From positions 67,141 to 131,140 of the forward strand of contig CAJNYU010002047.1 in the NCBI GenBank assembly GCA_905331475.1: a DNA stretch of 64,000 bases. The letters are read 5' to 3'. A program made the translations under genes and the position numbers. Below the pieces are notes generated by a model. The model was not told where the DNA came from, made no database searches, and saw only the letters and a list, made by a program, of their open reading frames with translations. Below, in pieces: positions 37,501 through 49,784 of this stretch (the first letter of the stretch is position 1; the number at the start of each line of letters is the position of its first letter). Source of the stretch: Rotaria socialis. Taxonomy: Eukaryota; Rotifera; Eurotatoria; Philodinida; Philodinidae.

Positions 37501-37869
37501 GATCAATAAAACAACTATCTATAAGTGCAAGTGTCTTCGCTGAGTGGATTATAATATATTGAAAAAGAAGAAAATGTTGAATTGTGAGATAGTGTATAAA
37601 ATAGATGTATGTTTTTAGATCGTACACGTGTTTATCTTGTATTTGAAAGTCAACAAGAATCTGACGGCTCACATGTATATCAAACGTATGAATTAGAATC
37701 AACCGTAGAAATCGCTGAACATTTTCGTGATCAAATTCTCAACATAATTCAATTAAAGAATCCACAGGGTCATGATACTTATGAACAGCAACAACAACAA
37801 CGTGAGAATACAAAAAAACGACGTTCTTTTTTGAATATATTTGGAGCAGGGCCTGCTGGAAGCGGCTAA
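34568..37869 (+). CDS. MAPKAP1: TORC2 subunit SIN1 / MAPKAP1, eight exons
   Basis: SIN1 is the TORC2 subunit that recruits substrates such as AKT through its CRIM domain. Exons: 34568-34619, 34673-34763, 34828-34940, 36169-36279, 36343-36518, 36575-36732, 36785-37350, 37619-37869; all phases agree, 505 residues (human 522). The N-terminal SIN1 region includes an Arg-rich helix (exon 4). The CRIM domain starts at the hallmark NPFAQYAKYDG (about 170-180) and contains REPALT, YCLHIADDDGELDEFPPL and a HFDF segment. An acidic Ser-rich linker (about 315-345) leads to RBD/PH-like sequence (YYTKLGGNKHVKIRI) and a basic C-terminus (KKRRSF). Intron 3 (1228 bp) is far longer than the rest and holds an AT microsatellite. 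Confidence 0.93.
35619..35644. repeat. (AT)n microsatellite
   Basis: About 13 AT units inside the long SIN1 intron. Confidence 0.95.
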
Positions 37870-38741
37870 TTAATCATATCTTTGATTGTGTATTTTTCTT
37901 TTTTTTTCGTCTTCTCTATTTGCAACAGTAAATAAAACGAAAGCAGTCAATTTTTATCAAAAAAGTAAGGTTGAAAACTAAGTTATTCATATAGTATTTT
38001 GTTTGATGGGGACTGAACGTTGATCACGACTTGAGAGAAAAACATCGAGGTTCGATTGGTTTAGCCTTTTAGGATACAATTCTCTAATGATTTTTCTCTG
38101 ATATTATTTTTAACATTTATGAACGCTCAACACTTTTCTTTGAAGCTGTATTTTCATATATACATGTTTGATAACATACTTTCTTGCCTGCCATCGTGAT
38201 TCGCATCATCATTCGAACTAATTTACTGGCAATTTTTTCTATTACAATTACCGATCAATAAAAAAACACGCTGGGAGTCCTCTGACTGAGTAGAATTTTG
38301 ACATGGTACACATTTTTATTTCAAAACGATTGAATAGGCATCATCAATTTTTTTAAATGCTTACTTTATGGTAGATCATTAAGAAAGTTTAGAATAGTTG
38401 CCCTGATTTCATTCGAAACCACTTTCACATGAAATGACCATACATAGTGTTCTAGTTGCCTTTTAAATGCGTGAAAAAAGCTTTAAAAGTTGACTTCGTT
38501 TAGAGAATCGAGGTCTATATTTAGACTTCGATATATATTTTATCATTCCAACTTAATTTGGTCTATATGATGATTATTCGTTTTTGGTTCTCTTATCATC
38601 AAAAAAACAAAAAATAATCATCTTGCAAAAGGAAAATGTCTTTCAGATTTTGTTCTAAAAAATATAAAAAATGGTTAGAGAATAGTTCGAGCGTAATTAT
38701 TAACAGTTATTGATGATAAATAATTTCAAACAAAAAATAGA
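37870..38741. other. Intergenic region between convergent SIN1 and OPA1
   Basis: The two genes end toward each other; nothing gene-like lies between them. AATAAA-type signals are frequent in the AT-rich sequence. Confidence 0.5.
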
Positions 38742-41700
38742 TTAGTTTTCTGTATTTAAGGCCACAATAAATTCTTCTAATTTTTCTTGAACTTGTCGAA
38801 CACGTTCTAAACGAAAGATTTACTATTTCTTTGAACTTGAATAAAATAAAACTTACTGAGTTCTTCAGCTAAATCAACACGTTTTCCTTTCAGAAGACTT
38901 ATTTTAAGCGTCTCATCAGTACTCAAATCGTCTAGAATTTCTTTCACTTCTCGTTCAAGTCGACGTGCTAAAAACATGAGAATTAATTTAAATTAATGGA
39001 GAGAAACATTTACTTTCAATATTTGATATTTGCTGTCGAATAGCATTGCTTGTAATTTCAATCATACGTTTTAAACGCCAAAAGAACACAACTTCATGAC
39101 AATCAAGCTAACCGGTAATCAACATAATAGAATTTCTTATGCATAGTTATAATTGATTAACTTACTCCTTGATCTGAAATGCCTTTTTGATAATAATAAA
39201 AAAATCGACGGCAATCAAGACATGTAGATAGATTTCGTTTAAGAAAATGAACTTTATATACACGTTGCCATACATCAGTTATCTAATTATAGCAATAGCA
39301 AATATGAAAATAAATGAAATATAGGCTTATTTAACATACATAATCATTGGATACATCGATTTTTTGTGTTTGAAGATTTTTCTTGACGGTAGTCAATTCA
39401 TCAAAATCAAGAGTCGAACGAAACTAAAACATATTGAATTATAATTACGTTTTCATCGTATGAGAGGTTGGCGAGTAAGGATGCTTTCTCCGTAAATATG
39501 CGCATGTCTAACCTACAAGTAGATTTCAGTAAGACTAGAGAAAAGACTCGTCTCTATAGATTTTTTTTTCGTAGTGAATGATGATAATCGGTTTACACTA
39601 TTCCCGAATCGTTAGTAGATAACTTCTCGAGAAATCGAATAAATCCTACTGTATAACTATTTTTTGTTGTTTGATCGAATTGTTGTCGACTAATAAGAAT
39701 TCTTTCTAATTCTTTAGCACATAGTTTTCGATATGTTTCTTCTATTGTTGTTTGTTGAAATCCCATAAATTTACGCCATGAACTTTGATTTTGATTTGAA
39801 TTCAATTCTGACTCTTGATGTTGTAATTCATTTCGTATAGTACTTTCCATAAATTTTGCAGCTGATTCCCATTGCTGTTTATCTGATACACTACGATCTT
39901 GTAATGCTTGTGTTTGAATGACTCTCTTGAAAAGCACAAAATAAATTTGAATATTTTAATCAAATAATAAAAATTTGAATTCATACAAGTGAATCAAGAG
40001 CTTTAGCATCCCATTGATGTCTTGTACGACATTCTTGAACAACTTGCAGTTTTATATCATTGGTTATTGGATCATAGGAACGACTTTTTTGTTCACGTTC
40101 AATTAAATTTTGAAATTCGTCTAATAAAACAAATTGACCTATATCAATACATTGACGTGGTAATTCTTTTTCAGCCCATTGCTGTAATTTAACATCAACT
40201 GTTGTATTAAAATCACTATTGAAAATAGAAAACAAGATTTTTACAGGTGGGATTTTCTTGTTCGATTTTACCTTATGGATTCAGCTTGTGCGGCTGTTAA
40301 AAATACATCATCGAAAATAAAATTCGACATTTTTTCCCATAGATATTTATTTAGATTATCTTCCCTGTAAGAAAAAAAGTTCATCTTTATAGGAATGAGT
40401 TTCTAGCGCTTTTTTCTTCTTACCATTGTTGACTTGGTATTAAACTAAGATTAACAACTTCATCAAGTATTTCACCACGAGCTTTTTCAAACAATTCATC
40501 CTGATAAATGAAAAAATAACTTGTAGAATGATAGAAAATGTTCGTTTTTTGATCACAAACTCGATCTTGTTCACGCATTTTTGGAAAACTATTTTTCCAT
40601 TCAGTTTCGAGATTGAATTTTGTTGCTTTAAAAGTATCTGTTTGCTGTTCGACACTTTCTTTAACCATCTTCCAAAAACAATCACTAACAGCAAAACTTA
40701 AATTGCGTGTTGTTGTTTGATTAGCTTTGAAAATACCATCGCTTAAATAGCAATTGAAAATAGATAAAAGAAAAACTACAAGATATTTCTTATACCGAAA
40801 TAATTTTGAATTTTGGAAAAATTCTTCTTCATATTTTTGTATTAAATCTATTGGATCATCAGCATTTCCTAGAAATATTAAAATATAATCGTCAAGAAAA
40901 ATTACATATAGCTATCCCTTCAAATGAATGTGAAAATCTGAAAGCTTATAGTCATCAGAAACATCTCCATATTTCTAGCGATGATAGGAAATAGCTCCCG
41001 AGAAACGAAGCTGAGTGAGACTGAAAAGCAATTCTTTTCAAAGTTTTCGTCCTTGGTGATTCTTAATTATTTCCTATTGAATTTTATATTGTCTCGATTC
41101 CAATAATGTCAACGACAACAAGAAAATTTTTGTGTTGGTCATACAGAAATAAACTGTTCCTATGGTGATCAATAATTCTTGAAAAATAGTTCAAGTCTAT
41201 GGAATTTCTAACCTTTGCCAGTAACAACTGCAAAATAGCCGAGAGCTTTCATTGGAAATAATTTGCCTTCAAGAATTTTTTTGATCTAAACAAAAAGAAT
41301 ACAACTATGTTTAATAATTTGAAAACAAGTTTTAACTCACTCGACCAGAATCATGGAGATTTGCTTCAGCCATATCGACTTTTGTTAGGACGAAAATAGT
41401 TCGTTTACCATACGGATCCATTTTTGAAACAAGTTCGGTTACATTACTACGTTCAGCATCGACACTTCCATCTTAAAAATGAATATAATATTTTTTCCTG
41501 TTATGTATGCTTGAAATAATAACGAAAGATTTACCTTGTATACAAAGAATAATAGCATTCGGATTTGACATATAACTATTTGCTAAACGAGTAATAGAAT
41601 TTTTTGTGTCGGATGCCATACCAATCGTTTCCGTCTATAGTAAAACAAATTTGATATAAATATAATAAAAAGTAAATAGCTTATTAGATTTTTCTTTTGA

Positions 41701-44362
41701 ATGAAAATGCTTTCTTTTATCAATTATTGGAGCCTATTTGTTTTTACAAATTGATATTTCTCTTCTAATATTTTTGTAAGTTCCACATTTTATGATATAA
41801 TGCAACCGACATCAATTGACGTGAAATGCTTTCTATCAGTTCATCACTATCAGACTATAATTCACGGTGTTCTTCTTCGCTGGAATTATTTTTTTCGTGT
41901 AATGTCATACAAGACATTGTCATACATAAAATCAGAAGTTAGATCTAAGTCCGGACTTTTCCTGTTCAATTCTATAGAGTCACAAGTCTAATCGTATAGG
42001 ATTTACATGAATAACTTACACTAATAATACCAGGTAAATCAACTAATACCATACGTTGAAGGCCAGGGCCTTTGACTGATAATGAAATAACCTAAAATAT
42101 TTCGCATATAATATTTTTCACAGGAAGTTAGTTTCACTAACTTCACTACTAATTGTTTGTCCATTTTTGACTGATGCACGCATTCGAAGTTCAATTTCTT
42201 TTCGAAGAGCAGCTAACTAAATGTAAATTAATAATGGCTTTATTTCTCTAATGTTCTGAAATCAATATATTACATCTGATTCTTTTGTTAAATCGTATTC
42301 TTTCGGACTATCTTTGAATGTCGCAACATGATAAGGACCTTCGCTTAAAGTAACTTTCACTGGGCTACGTGTCATCATTTCACCAGCACCTCTATTCGAA
42401 CGAGAGAAATAAATGTACAATCATGAAAAAGACAAATGAACATACCGAGGAAATATTCGTGCTTGTGTTATCATTTCAAGTACACTTGTTTTACCCGAAC
42501 TTTGATCACCAATAACAACAACCTAAATTATAATTAAAACAAAATGGTGAAATTTTCTTGATTTTCTAGTAATCTAAAGAATTCCGCTTTTTGCTGTTGA
42601 AACAAAAAAGGAATAAATTCAAGTAGACGACTCATTCTAGTTTTTATAAAAAAAATTTTAACCGTAGTTGTACACAGTTTGATACTAAAGATAATACCAA
42701 TTGTTTTGATACAGTACTGAAGTTCCTCAAATGTATACTAACTTATACCTTAAGATTTCCTCGAACGTTTATAACGATTATGAATATTAGAGATACTTTG
42801 CAAAAATTTAAATCTCGCTTTGAGCGTCTAGAAATCATGTAAGCTGACTGTGAAACAAGAAAGGTCAATTATATCAATCAATCAAAAATGTATAAAGATA
42901 GCTTAGGAAGTTTATGCAAGCCTACTATACTAAAAATACTTATTTCTATTTTCGAACACATCTTCAAGATATAATGTCCTTTTGTCGGTTGAATCACTGT
43001 ATTAACCTGCTATATACATTAATTTAATAAACGTCCGAATAAACTAGTGTCGCTCTCGGTGATCTATGACATATAATGTCAAGTTTTGTTGACATACTAC
43101 AATTATTTCCCACTGCGTTGTTAAATATCAAAAGTCCTAAGATTTATAGGATATTTCTGACCATTTTACCAACTTTTCCAATGATCGGAGGTCTGCTCTT
43201 GTTGCTGCATCATTTTTCTTTACTAGGAAAATGTACTCAATAACCTTTTCTTACATTCCAGTTCGCTCTCCTGAGGAGAAACCCGCCGAAACGTTGATTT
43301 TAACTTTCCCTCCCTATACTGAAGAGAATTAATCTCAACAAATTAACAAACATAAGGGAGATTTCACTGGTACGATTCTTTCTCTAAATAAGAAATATTT
43401 ACTCGAGGTAAATGATCTTGTATGTTGTAATTCGTATCGTATTCACTTAATTCATCCAAAACATCACTATACATATCAATGAGTGATCTCTAAAAATAAA
43501 AAAAGAACAGCAAAGACCATACATATTTCTCTTCAGATTTCAATCTAAGAAAACAAACTTTTATTTCTCGGTGTTTTTTTCCACTAAAATTTCTCTCTTG
43601 TCGTAATAGAATTTGTTTTTTCATTGATTTTATTTCTTTTTCTAATCGATCTATTTCACGTTGATATTTAATTTGTATGTTCATCATTTCTTGATGAATT
43701 TTTTCTTGATGTTCACGAGCTTTTAATTGAGGTACCTATTTTTCAAATTAAATTTTCATCCATTCCTTTCAAAAGATAAATGAAAGCACGAACTTGACTT
43801 AATTTTTGTTGTTCTTCACTTTTTAACTGCACGTCTTTGAAGGATTTTGCCCAAGTAAAAACACCGTCTAAACTCAAGGAACAAAAGCATTCATTTTAAT
43901 GAGACACATACAAGAGATATTTACCTGATATTGGTTGTTTTTCTTCATTGGTATTTTGGCTATCTGATGTCGTACTGGAAGATGTTGAAAGATAATTTGC
44001 AAATGTTTCTTGTAATTGTTTGACTCGATCTTGTAGATTAGTCTATATGAATAAAATAAAATTTGTAACAAAAAGTTTTCCTTTCTTTTTACGGTGTCAG
44101 GAAATGAGATTGAATCAGCTAAATCAGCTAAACGTTTAGTGAAGTTATCAACAGTTTCTTCTGGTACATATTCTTTCATCCATGATAAATCTGGTAGAGC
44201 ATCTTTGATATCTTGATATTTCTACAAAAAAATAATAATAGACTTTGAAAAGAGAAAACAATCATGTTGATTGCTATTTACTTTACGAGCTGCATAGCCA
44301 CCACCAACAGCTGTACCAAAGATTAGATAACGAAGACGAAGTAGACGAAGTAGAAATGACAT
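38742..44362 (-). CDS. OPA1: Mitochondrial dynamin-like GTPase OPA1, 24 exons
   Basis: OPA1 fuses mitochondrial inner membranes and shapes cristae. Exons (minus): 44362-44282, 44221-44093, 44042-43925, 43867-43794, 43735-43559, 43489-43403, 42522-42446, 42391-42274, 42216-42142, 42091-42020, 41634-41535, 41471-41341, 41285-41213, 40868-40796, 40741-40561, 40500-40424, 40364-40272, 40215-39987, 39925-39599, 39423-39340, 39282-39166, 39107-39014, 38967-38857, 38806-38742. All phases agree; 920 residues (human isoform 1: 960). A transmembrane segment ([16 protein letters not shown]) is at the very N-terminus, then coiled coil. The GTPase has GDQSSGKTS (about 227), DLPG (about 330) and TKVD (about 399). 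[35 protein letters not shown] and the C-terminal GED coiled coil are strongly OPA1-like. The long presequence of vertebrate OPA1 is absent. Confidence 0.95.
42523..43402 (-). other. Long OPA1 intron 6 (880 bp)
   Basis: It separates the end of the coiled-coil exon from the GTPase P-loop exon. Most OPA1 introns here are about 45-60 bp. No ORF or recognisable insertion is visible inside. Confidence 0.75.
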
Positions 44363-44480
44363 TTAGGAATTGAATAGAAAAGCTAGTCTGTGAAAAAACT
44401 TGAGCAGAAAACGAGAGACATTGCATTAGAAAAGAACGTTATTGAATCATTTACACGAACCAATTGCATTATTGCGGGAT

Positions 44481-45429
44481 CTGTTTAAAACGACATCTAT
44501 TTTCGGTAGGGTCATATTTTCCACAAATTGCGGTTCTCCAAATTACTTTCTAGATCAAATCCACTTTTCTGAATAATGAGACGATATCAGTTTTCTGGTC
44601 ACCAAATCCGGATTTTTATTTAGGCATTTTTTTAAATTTATGGATAACCTAAAATAGAAAATACTGTGAGCGAAATGCTACTTCGCACAATAGTTTCTTG
44701 TTTACCGCACTATATTAACAAGCAAATACTATGGAATATTTGTTATTTTTTTACTCAAAACGATTTCACTTGAAACAAAAAATATAATTTTCATAATAAA
44801 AAACGTGTACCAGTCAATAACAAAGTACAACTGCAATCTTCGATATTTTTCCTTCATTATTATGCTTTACAACATTCATCGATTCATATGCATTTATTGT
44901 TATGTTCGAATTTGTAGTTTAATATTATTCTAAAGATGATTACAGTCAACGACTTATTCGTGGTTAAATACTGTATATTTCTTATTTTCAAAATTACATT
45001 TTTTCCTCATCTACACTCGTGTTAAGTAACAGAATATACATCCTAATTGCCAGACTCACTCCAAACAGATCTACGTTACTATTTTCATATACGTAGTTTA
45101 ATCTTATTCCTAACTTGATAATAACGAATGATCATTCCCAAATGATTAGTGAACATTTCTCATTATGAAAACTGTATTTTTTTTTTCTCAAGTGCAATAT
45201 TTTTTTGTTCACAGTTTGCTGCTTGTTAATATAGTGTGGCAAGCAAGACACTATTGTGCGAAGCAGCATTTCGCCCACTGTATTTTCTATTTTAGGTCAT
45301 CCACAAATAAAAACATCCTCATTTGGTGACCAGAAAATTGACATCGTTTCATTATCTACAAATGTAGATTTGATTTAGGGAATCGCAATTTGTGGAAGAT
45401 GGGACCCTTTCGTATTTTCCTGATTAAAC
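44481..45429. mobile_element. Foldback element with about 240-bp inverted arms
   Basis: 44481-44725 returns as its reverse complement at about 45225-45429. Shared words include CCACAAATTGCG, TTTTCTGGTCACCAAAT, CCTAAAATAGAAAATAC, TTCGCACAATAG and ACTATATTAACAAGCA. Arms differ by scattered substitutions and small indels, suggesting an older insertion than the hAT MITEs. The spacer of about 500 bp is AT-rich without an ORF. Target duplication unclear. Confidence 0.8.
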
Positions 45430-45648
45430 GAGCCTAATTTTTTTAGTTAGCTTTCAGAATCAACGACAAGTATATTTCGTTGAAATTATGTGAAGTGTAA
45501 TTATACAAATAAAACTACAATAGAGTCCAAGAACTGAGAAGTAGAAGTTCTTCATCTGTCGAGGAGCTGCCAGTATTGTGGAAAGATAAAGATCGCTCCG
45601 TTCATCCAATCAATAGCATATACATTTTGACTATTGATATGCATAGAG

Positions 45649-45948
45649 CAGAGACTGGACAAGTACAAGTGAAAATACTTGTTACTTACTAATTGTACTG
45701 AGTACCGGCACTTAAGTACAAATGTACTTAAGTAAAATTACCAAGTACATTTGAAACACTTATATGATCATCGATACATCAGTACTTGGTACTTGTACTT
45801 AAGTAAATTTGTACTAAGTATCGGTACTTAAGTATATTCGAGAAGTACAAGTAAATTTACTTGTACTTCTAAAGAATACTTTGTACTTACGACTTTTAAG
45901 TAAAAAGTACGAAAATACTGAGTAATTGTACTCAGTATCCAATCTCTG
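45649..45948. mobile_element. hAT-type MITE rich in AAGTACTT words, 300 bp
   Basis: Ends CAGAGACTGGAC and (reverse complement) CAGAGATTGGAT are hAT-like. Exact 8-bp duplications GCATAGAG flank it (45641-45648 and 45949-45956). The interior is filled with AAGTAC/GTACTT words in both orientations, including palindromes such as ACTTAAGT. Similar CAGAG ends with AAGTAC-rich interiors are known from hAT MITEs in other animals. The two short ORFs at 45814-46058 run through it and are not genes. Confidence 0.92.
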
Positions 45949-46460
45949 GCATAGAGAGAAGTGAACAATGCATGTATGAAACAGTGTCTTTTGCATAAAT
46001 TAGTCCTTCGCTTTATCATCATAAAATCATTCGCTATTCTCTCAATCATAACAGTCACCTTAATGATTTTTCAAAAGAGAATAGTTTCATACTCATACGT
46101 TTGATGTCTGCAAATTCTCTTGGCAAAACCAAATGTAAGAGTAAAAGCTATCGTGGATATAGTATTCTATATGAATTTTAACATTGAAGAAACTGTAGAC
46201 GAACTGAGGAGCTATTCTTGTTCTTCAGTCTTTACACACCGCTGCTAAATCAAATCATTTTTTCCGGTTAACGAATTATTTTAAAATAGTTGAACAAGAA
46301 TAGAAGAAGCAAACAAAGATAAGATAAATAAATGTTGATGTCATTAATAAAACAAGTAAAAGTTACATTTTGACTATTTAAATGATAACGTTTGTGTCGA
46401 TTTGATTCACTATTTATTTGACGTGATAAAGCCATTAGGTTTGTGCTTTGTTAAAAAGCA

Positions 46461-47987
46461 ATGTCATCTCCACTTTCCATTCCATCGATTGATGAAGTTT
46501 ATGCAGCGCAAACACGTTTAAGTGATATTGTACAGCGTACTCCTCTGTTGAAATTAAATTATGAAATTTCTGGCATTGAAATCTATTTAAAATGTGAACA
46601 ATTTCAACCAATATCATCATTTAAACTACGTGGTGCTGCAAACGCTGTTAAAGTTTTATCTGCTGAAAAGAAACAAAATGGAATAGCCACAGCATCAGCC
46701 GGTAACATGGCACAAGGTTTAGCTTGGATTGCTAGAAAGGAAAATTTAAAATGTCAAGTTTTAGTACCTGATACAGCTAACGAAGTAAAATTAAAAGCAA
46801 TCGAGAGGTTAGGAGGGAAAATTATTAAATGTAGTTTTGATGAATGGTTTCAAGTTATTGTTACTCATCAATGTCCAATGCTCGATGGCCATTTTATTCA
46901 TCCAGTATGCGATCGAAATGTGATGGCGGGTAATGGTACTATTGCGTTGGAAATATTAGATGAGTTACCTGAATGTGATGCAATAATAGGTAAATCTACA
47001 AAATGTGTATGGAACTTGTACGTTGATAGCATCTCATATTCAAAAAAAGATCTTAAAAAGCTTCATAGATAGTCATGCTTTGTATTTCGGAAGAAAGTAT
47101 TTGCATTCGACCTGTCAAGTTCAATTGAGCTATAGATGACTACTCACAAGGAACACTATGATTTTGGTCGAATTTCTAATATTTTGTAACTAGAGCCTCT
47201 TGAGTATGCAAATTTTCGTCTCGAATTCGCACTCGCGGACTTCTATAGATGAGTAGAGAATAACCTCATGGTGTTGAGTTAGAGGATTCAAAGGTGAATC
47301 CTTATAAAGTTGCTATAGTATCTATGTTGGTACACAATGATTCACCATCTTTGTAACTAATCCTCCACAAATACAATAAGTCAATAGTTTGTATTCGATT
47401 ACAAGAGATTATTAATCTACGTATTTGACTCAATATCAACAGAGTCTACCGAAATCTGTGAGAGACGTACCTACTGATGAATTCGATTTTTGTAAATATG
47501 TTTAGTACCTTATGGTGGTGGTGCTTTAACTACTGGTATTGCTTCTGTGGCTAAACACTTGAAACCATCAATTGATGTTTTTGCTTGTGAAATCGAAACA
47601 GCTGCTCCACTCGCTGCGGCATTTATTAATAGTAAAATAACTGAAATTCCAATGAAAAAATCTTGGGTTGACGGCATCGGTAGTTCACGTGTATTAGACG
47701 AGATGTGGCCATTGGTTACAAGTTGTGTTGATAATTCTATTGTTGTTACATTAAAAGAAGCAGCTGACGCATTAAAGATATTAATAGAAAGAAATCATAT
47801 AATCTGTGAAGGTGCGAGTGCAACCGCATTGGCTGCTGGATTATGGCATTATATGAATTATGTACAAAATGGTAAAGCTGGATTGAGGCGACAAGATAAA
47901 AGTGAACCATTTAAAGTTGTAGCGATTTTAAGCGGAGGTGGAATTGATAATGAAACAATTATTAAATGTTTAAAAGAAACTTTATAA
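46461..47987 (+). CDS. PLP-dependent serine/threonine dehydratase (serine racemase family), two exons
   Basis: Family enzymes deaminate serine or threonine, or racemise serine, using pyridoxal phosphate. Exon 1 46461-46989 and exon 2 47506-47987 join in phase 1, giving 336 residues, close to serine racemase (about 340). The cofactor lysine is K55 in SSFKLRGAAN. ASAGNMAQG follows, with Met where His is usual in SAGNHAQG. The phosphate-binding glycine loop is PYGGGALTTGIA at the start of exon 2, and a C-terminal LSGGGID matches the family. I cannot tell racemase from dehydratase by sequence alone. The intron (516 bp) is long for this window. Confidence 0.87.
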
Positions 47988-48415
47988 ACTAGCAAAATGT
48001 TTTGATTTTGATTTTAAATTTTCTGTCTCATAGAATTAATTAAAATTAAACAACTAATTCAAAACTTAATCTCATATCTTTTTAACGAGCGAAAATACTT
48101 AACAAAATAAAACACATCGTTTTATGCCACACATGTAAATATAAAGACAGGCTTAGAGACTGTTCATCACGAATAATTTTCGTATTATGAATTACGATTG
48201 ACACAACTGTAGGCGTCGAACATTATTTGTAGCTACTATGGTATTCAATAAGCACAAAAACAAACTTAGACCGTATCTGTTGTTTTCTTATGATTCATAG
48301 CCAGCATAATTAGATCATATAGTTAATTAAAAGCTACAAATGATTTATTATCCAAAGTATAACTAATTGAAGTGCTAAGCTCGGCAAGAAAATCTTTTCT
48401 TTTACATACAAGTTG

Positions 48416-48451
<36 letters not shown>

Positions 48452-49784
48452 ATATAGATCTGAATCTACTGACTTATTTTCTATTTATAAAATCATTTTG
48501 AAAAATGATGATTCAATATTTCAAAAGCACAGAAAGAAAAAGAAGAATCTAACAGATTCTATTATTAATCACTAAAATGACTCGATGCACCTTCAACGTG
48601 ACTTATATAGGGCAAAATAATTGATTATCAAGATTTGTCAAAAACATGCCTACATGAGCTGTGTTTCTTCCTGCAGTTTGTATCGTGCACAAAGTACAAA
48701 TATATTAAAATTAACTTTTTCGTTCTTTGCACACATTTCAGCTGTGACGTATTATAAACAAATGTGATAGACTCTTGTTATATTCATAAGTTTTGTTCCC
48801 GAGACTTTTCTTAGCATACGTGTCTATAGAGATTTTTCTGATTTCCATATTGAAAATATCAACTATTGGTGTACTACTTGGATATTTTGTGTTCATCATT
48901 ATTTATTTCAAGATGCGCAACTCAAGGAAACAATCACTTGTGTCTCGAATTTTGCATTTGCACGTCAATCTAACGTAAACAATCTGACTTTTTTTTAGAT
49001 AAAATTGAATTCATTTTTGTAGTTATATTTTGTTCGAAATGTGAAAACATTTCTCAAATGCAAGGATTTATGTTTGAGAATAGAAATAGAAGCATATCCA
49101 TTTCCAATTTGTTATCGATTTACATCTGAAAATAACTTTTTTTTCTTTTACTTTTTAGGTTTCTTATTGACTTTATGAAATATTTTTTATTTGAAATAAA
49201 AAACATACTAAAAGATATTTTAGCTATTAGATACATCAACATCTTGCCTGTTGTAAAAGCAACAAAACGATTTGTTGTAGAAACGCATCTATGACAGCAT
49301 CGATACTAAGTCAAAGCAAGACACTAAACGAAAATTGAAACCAAATGATACTGCTTCTTCATGTTTCTTTTCTTTTTCTCGTTAATTCATTCCTTTCCTA
49401 TTCTATAGAGCCGTGTAATCGAAATCTTAACTCTGTCACGATGACAATCGATTGTACATTTAAAAAAAAACATACATAAAAAGTATATGGTATACTTATA
49501 ATTTAAATTTAAAAATAGAATCGAAAAGTTAGAGAATATTGAAGAGAGAAAAAAAATCAATCTTTAACGAGAATGAGATAATATTTGGATAGGACAACAT
49601 TTCAGGTTTGAGAGAAAAAAATTCTTTCATCCTTTTGTTCTTTCTTCGTGTTTGATATCACTATGAGAACAACAGGCAATTTTTCTGTCCTCAAATATCA
49701 TTCATCAAGTTCTAAAGCTGAGCTATACGTCATTTATTTATCTTACAGACGATAAAATATATCCGCGTTAAATCCAACAATCAA
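47988..49784. other. Intergenic region with a CT microsatellite
   Basis: No gene recognised. A (CT)14 tract lies at 48419-48446. Small hydrophobic ORFs (e.g. 48793-48978) lack coding character. Confidence 0.5.
48419..48446. repeat. (CT)n microsatellite
   Basis: About 14 uninterrupted CT units. Confidence 0.95.

Larger units (their letters stand above)
44363..46460. other. Intergenic region, half of it transposon-derived
   Basis: It contains the foldback at 44481-45429 and the hAT MITE at 45649-45948. No supported gene. Confidence 0.6.
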
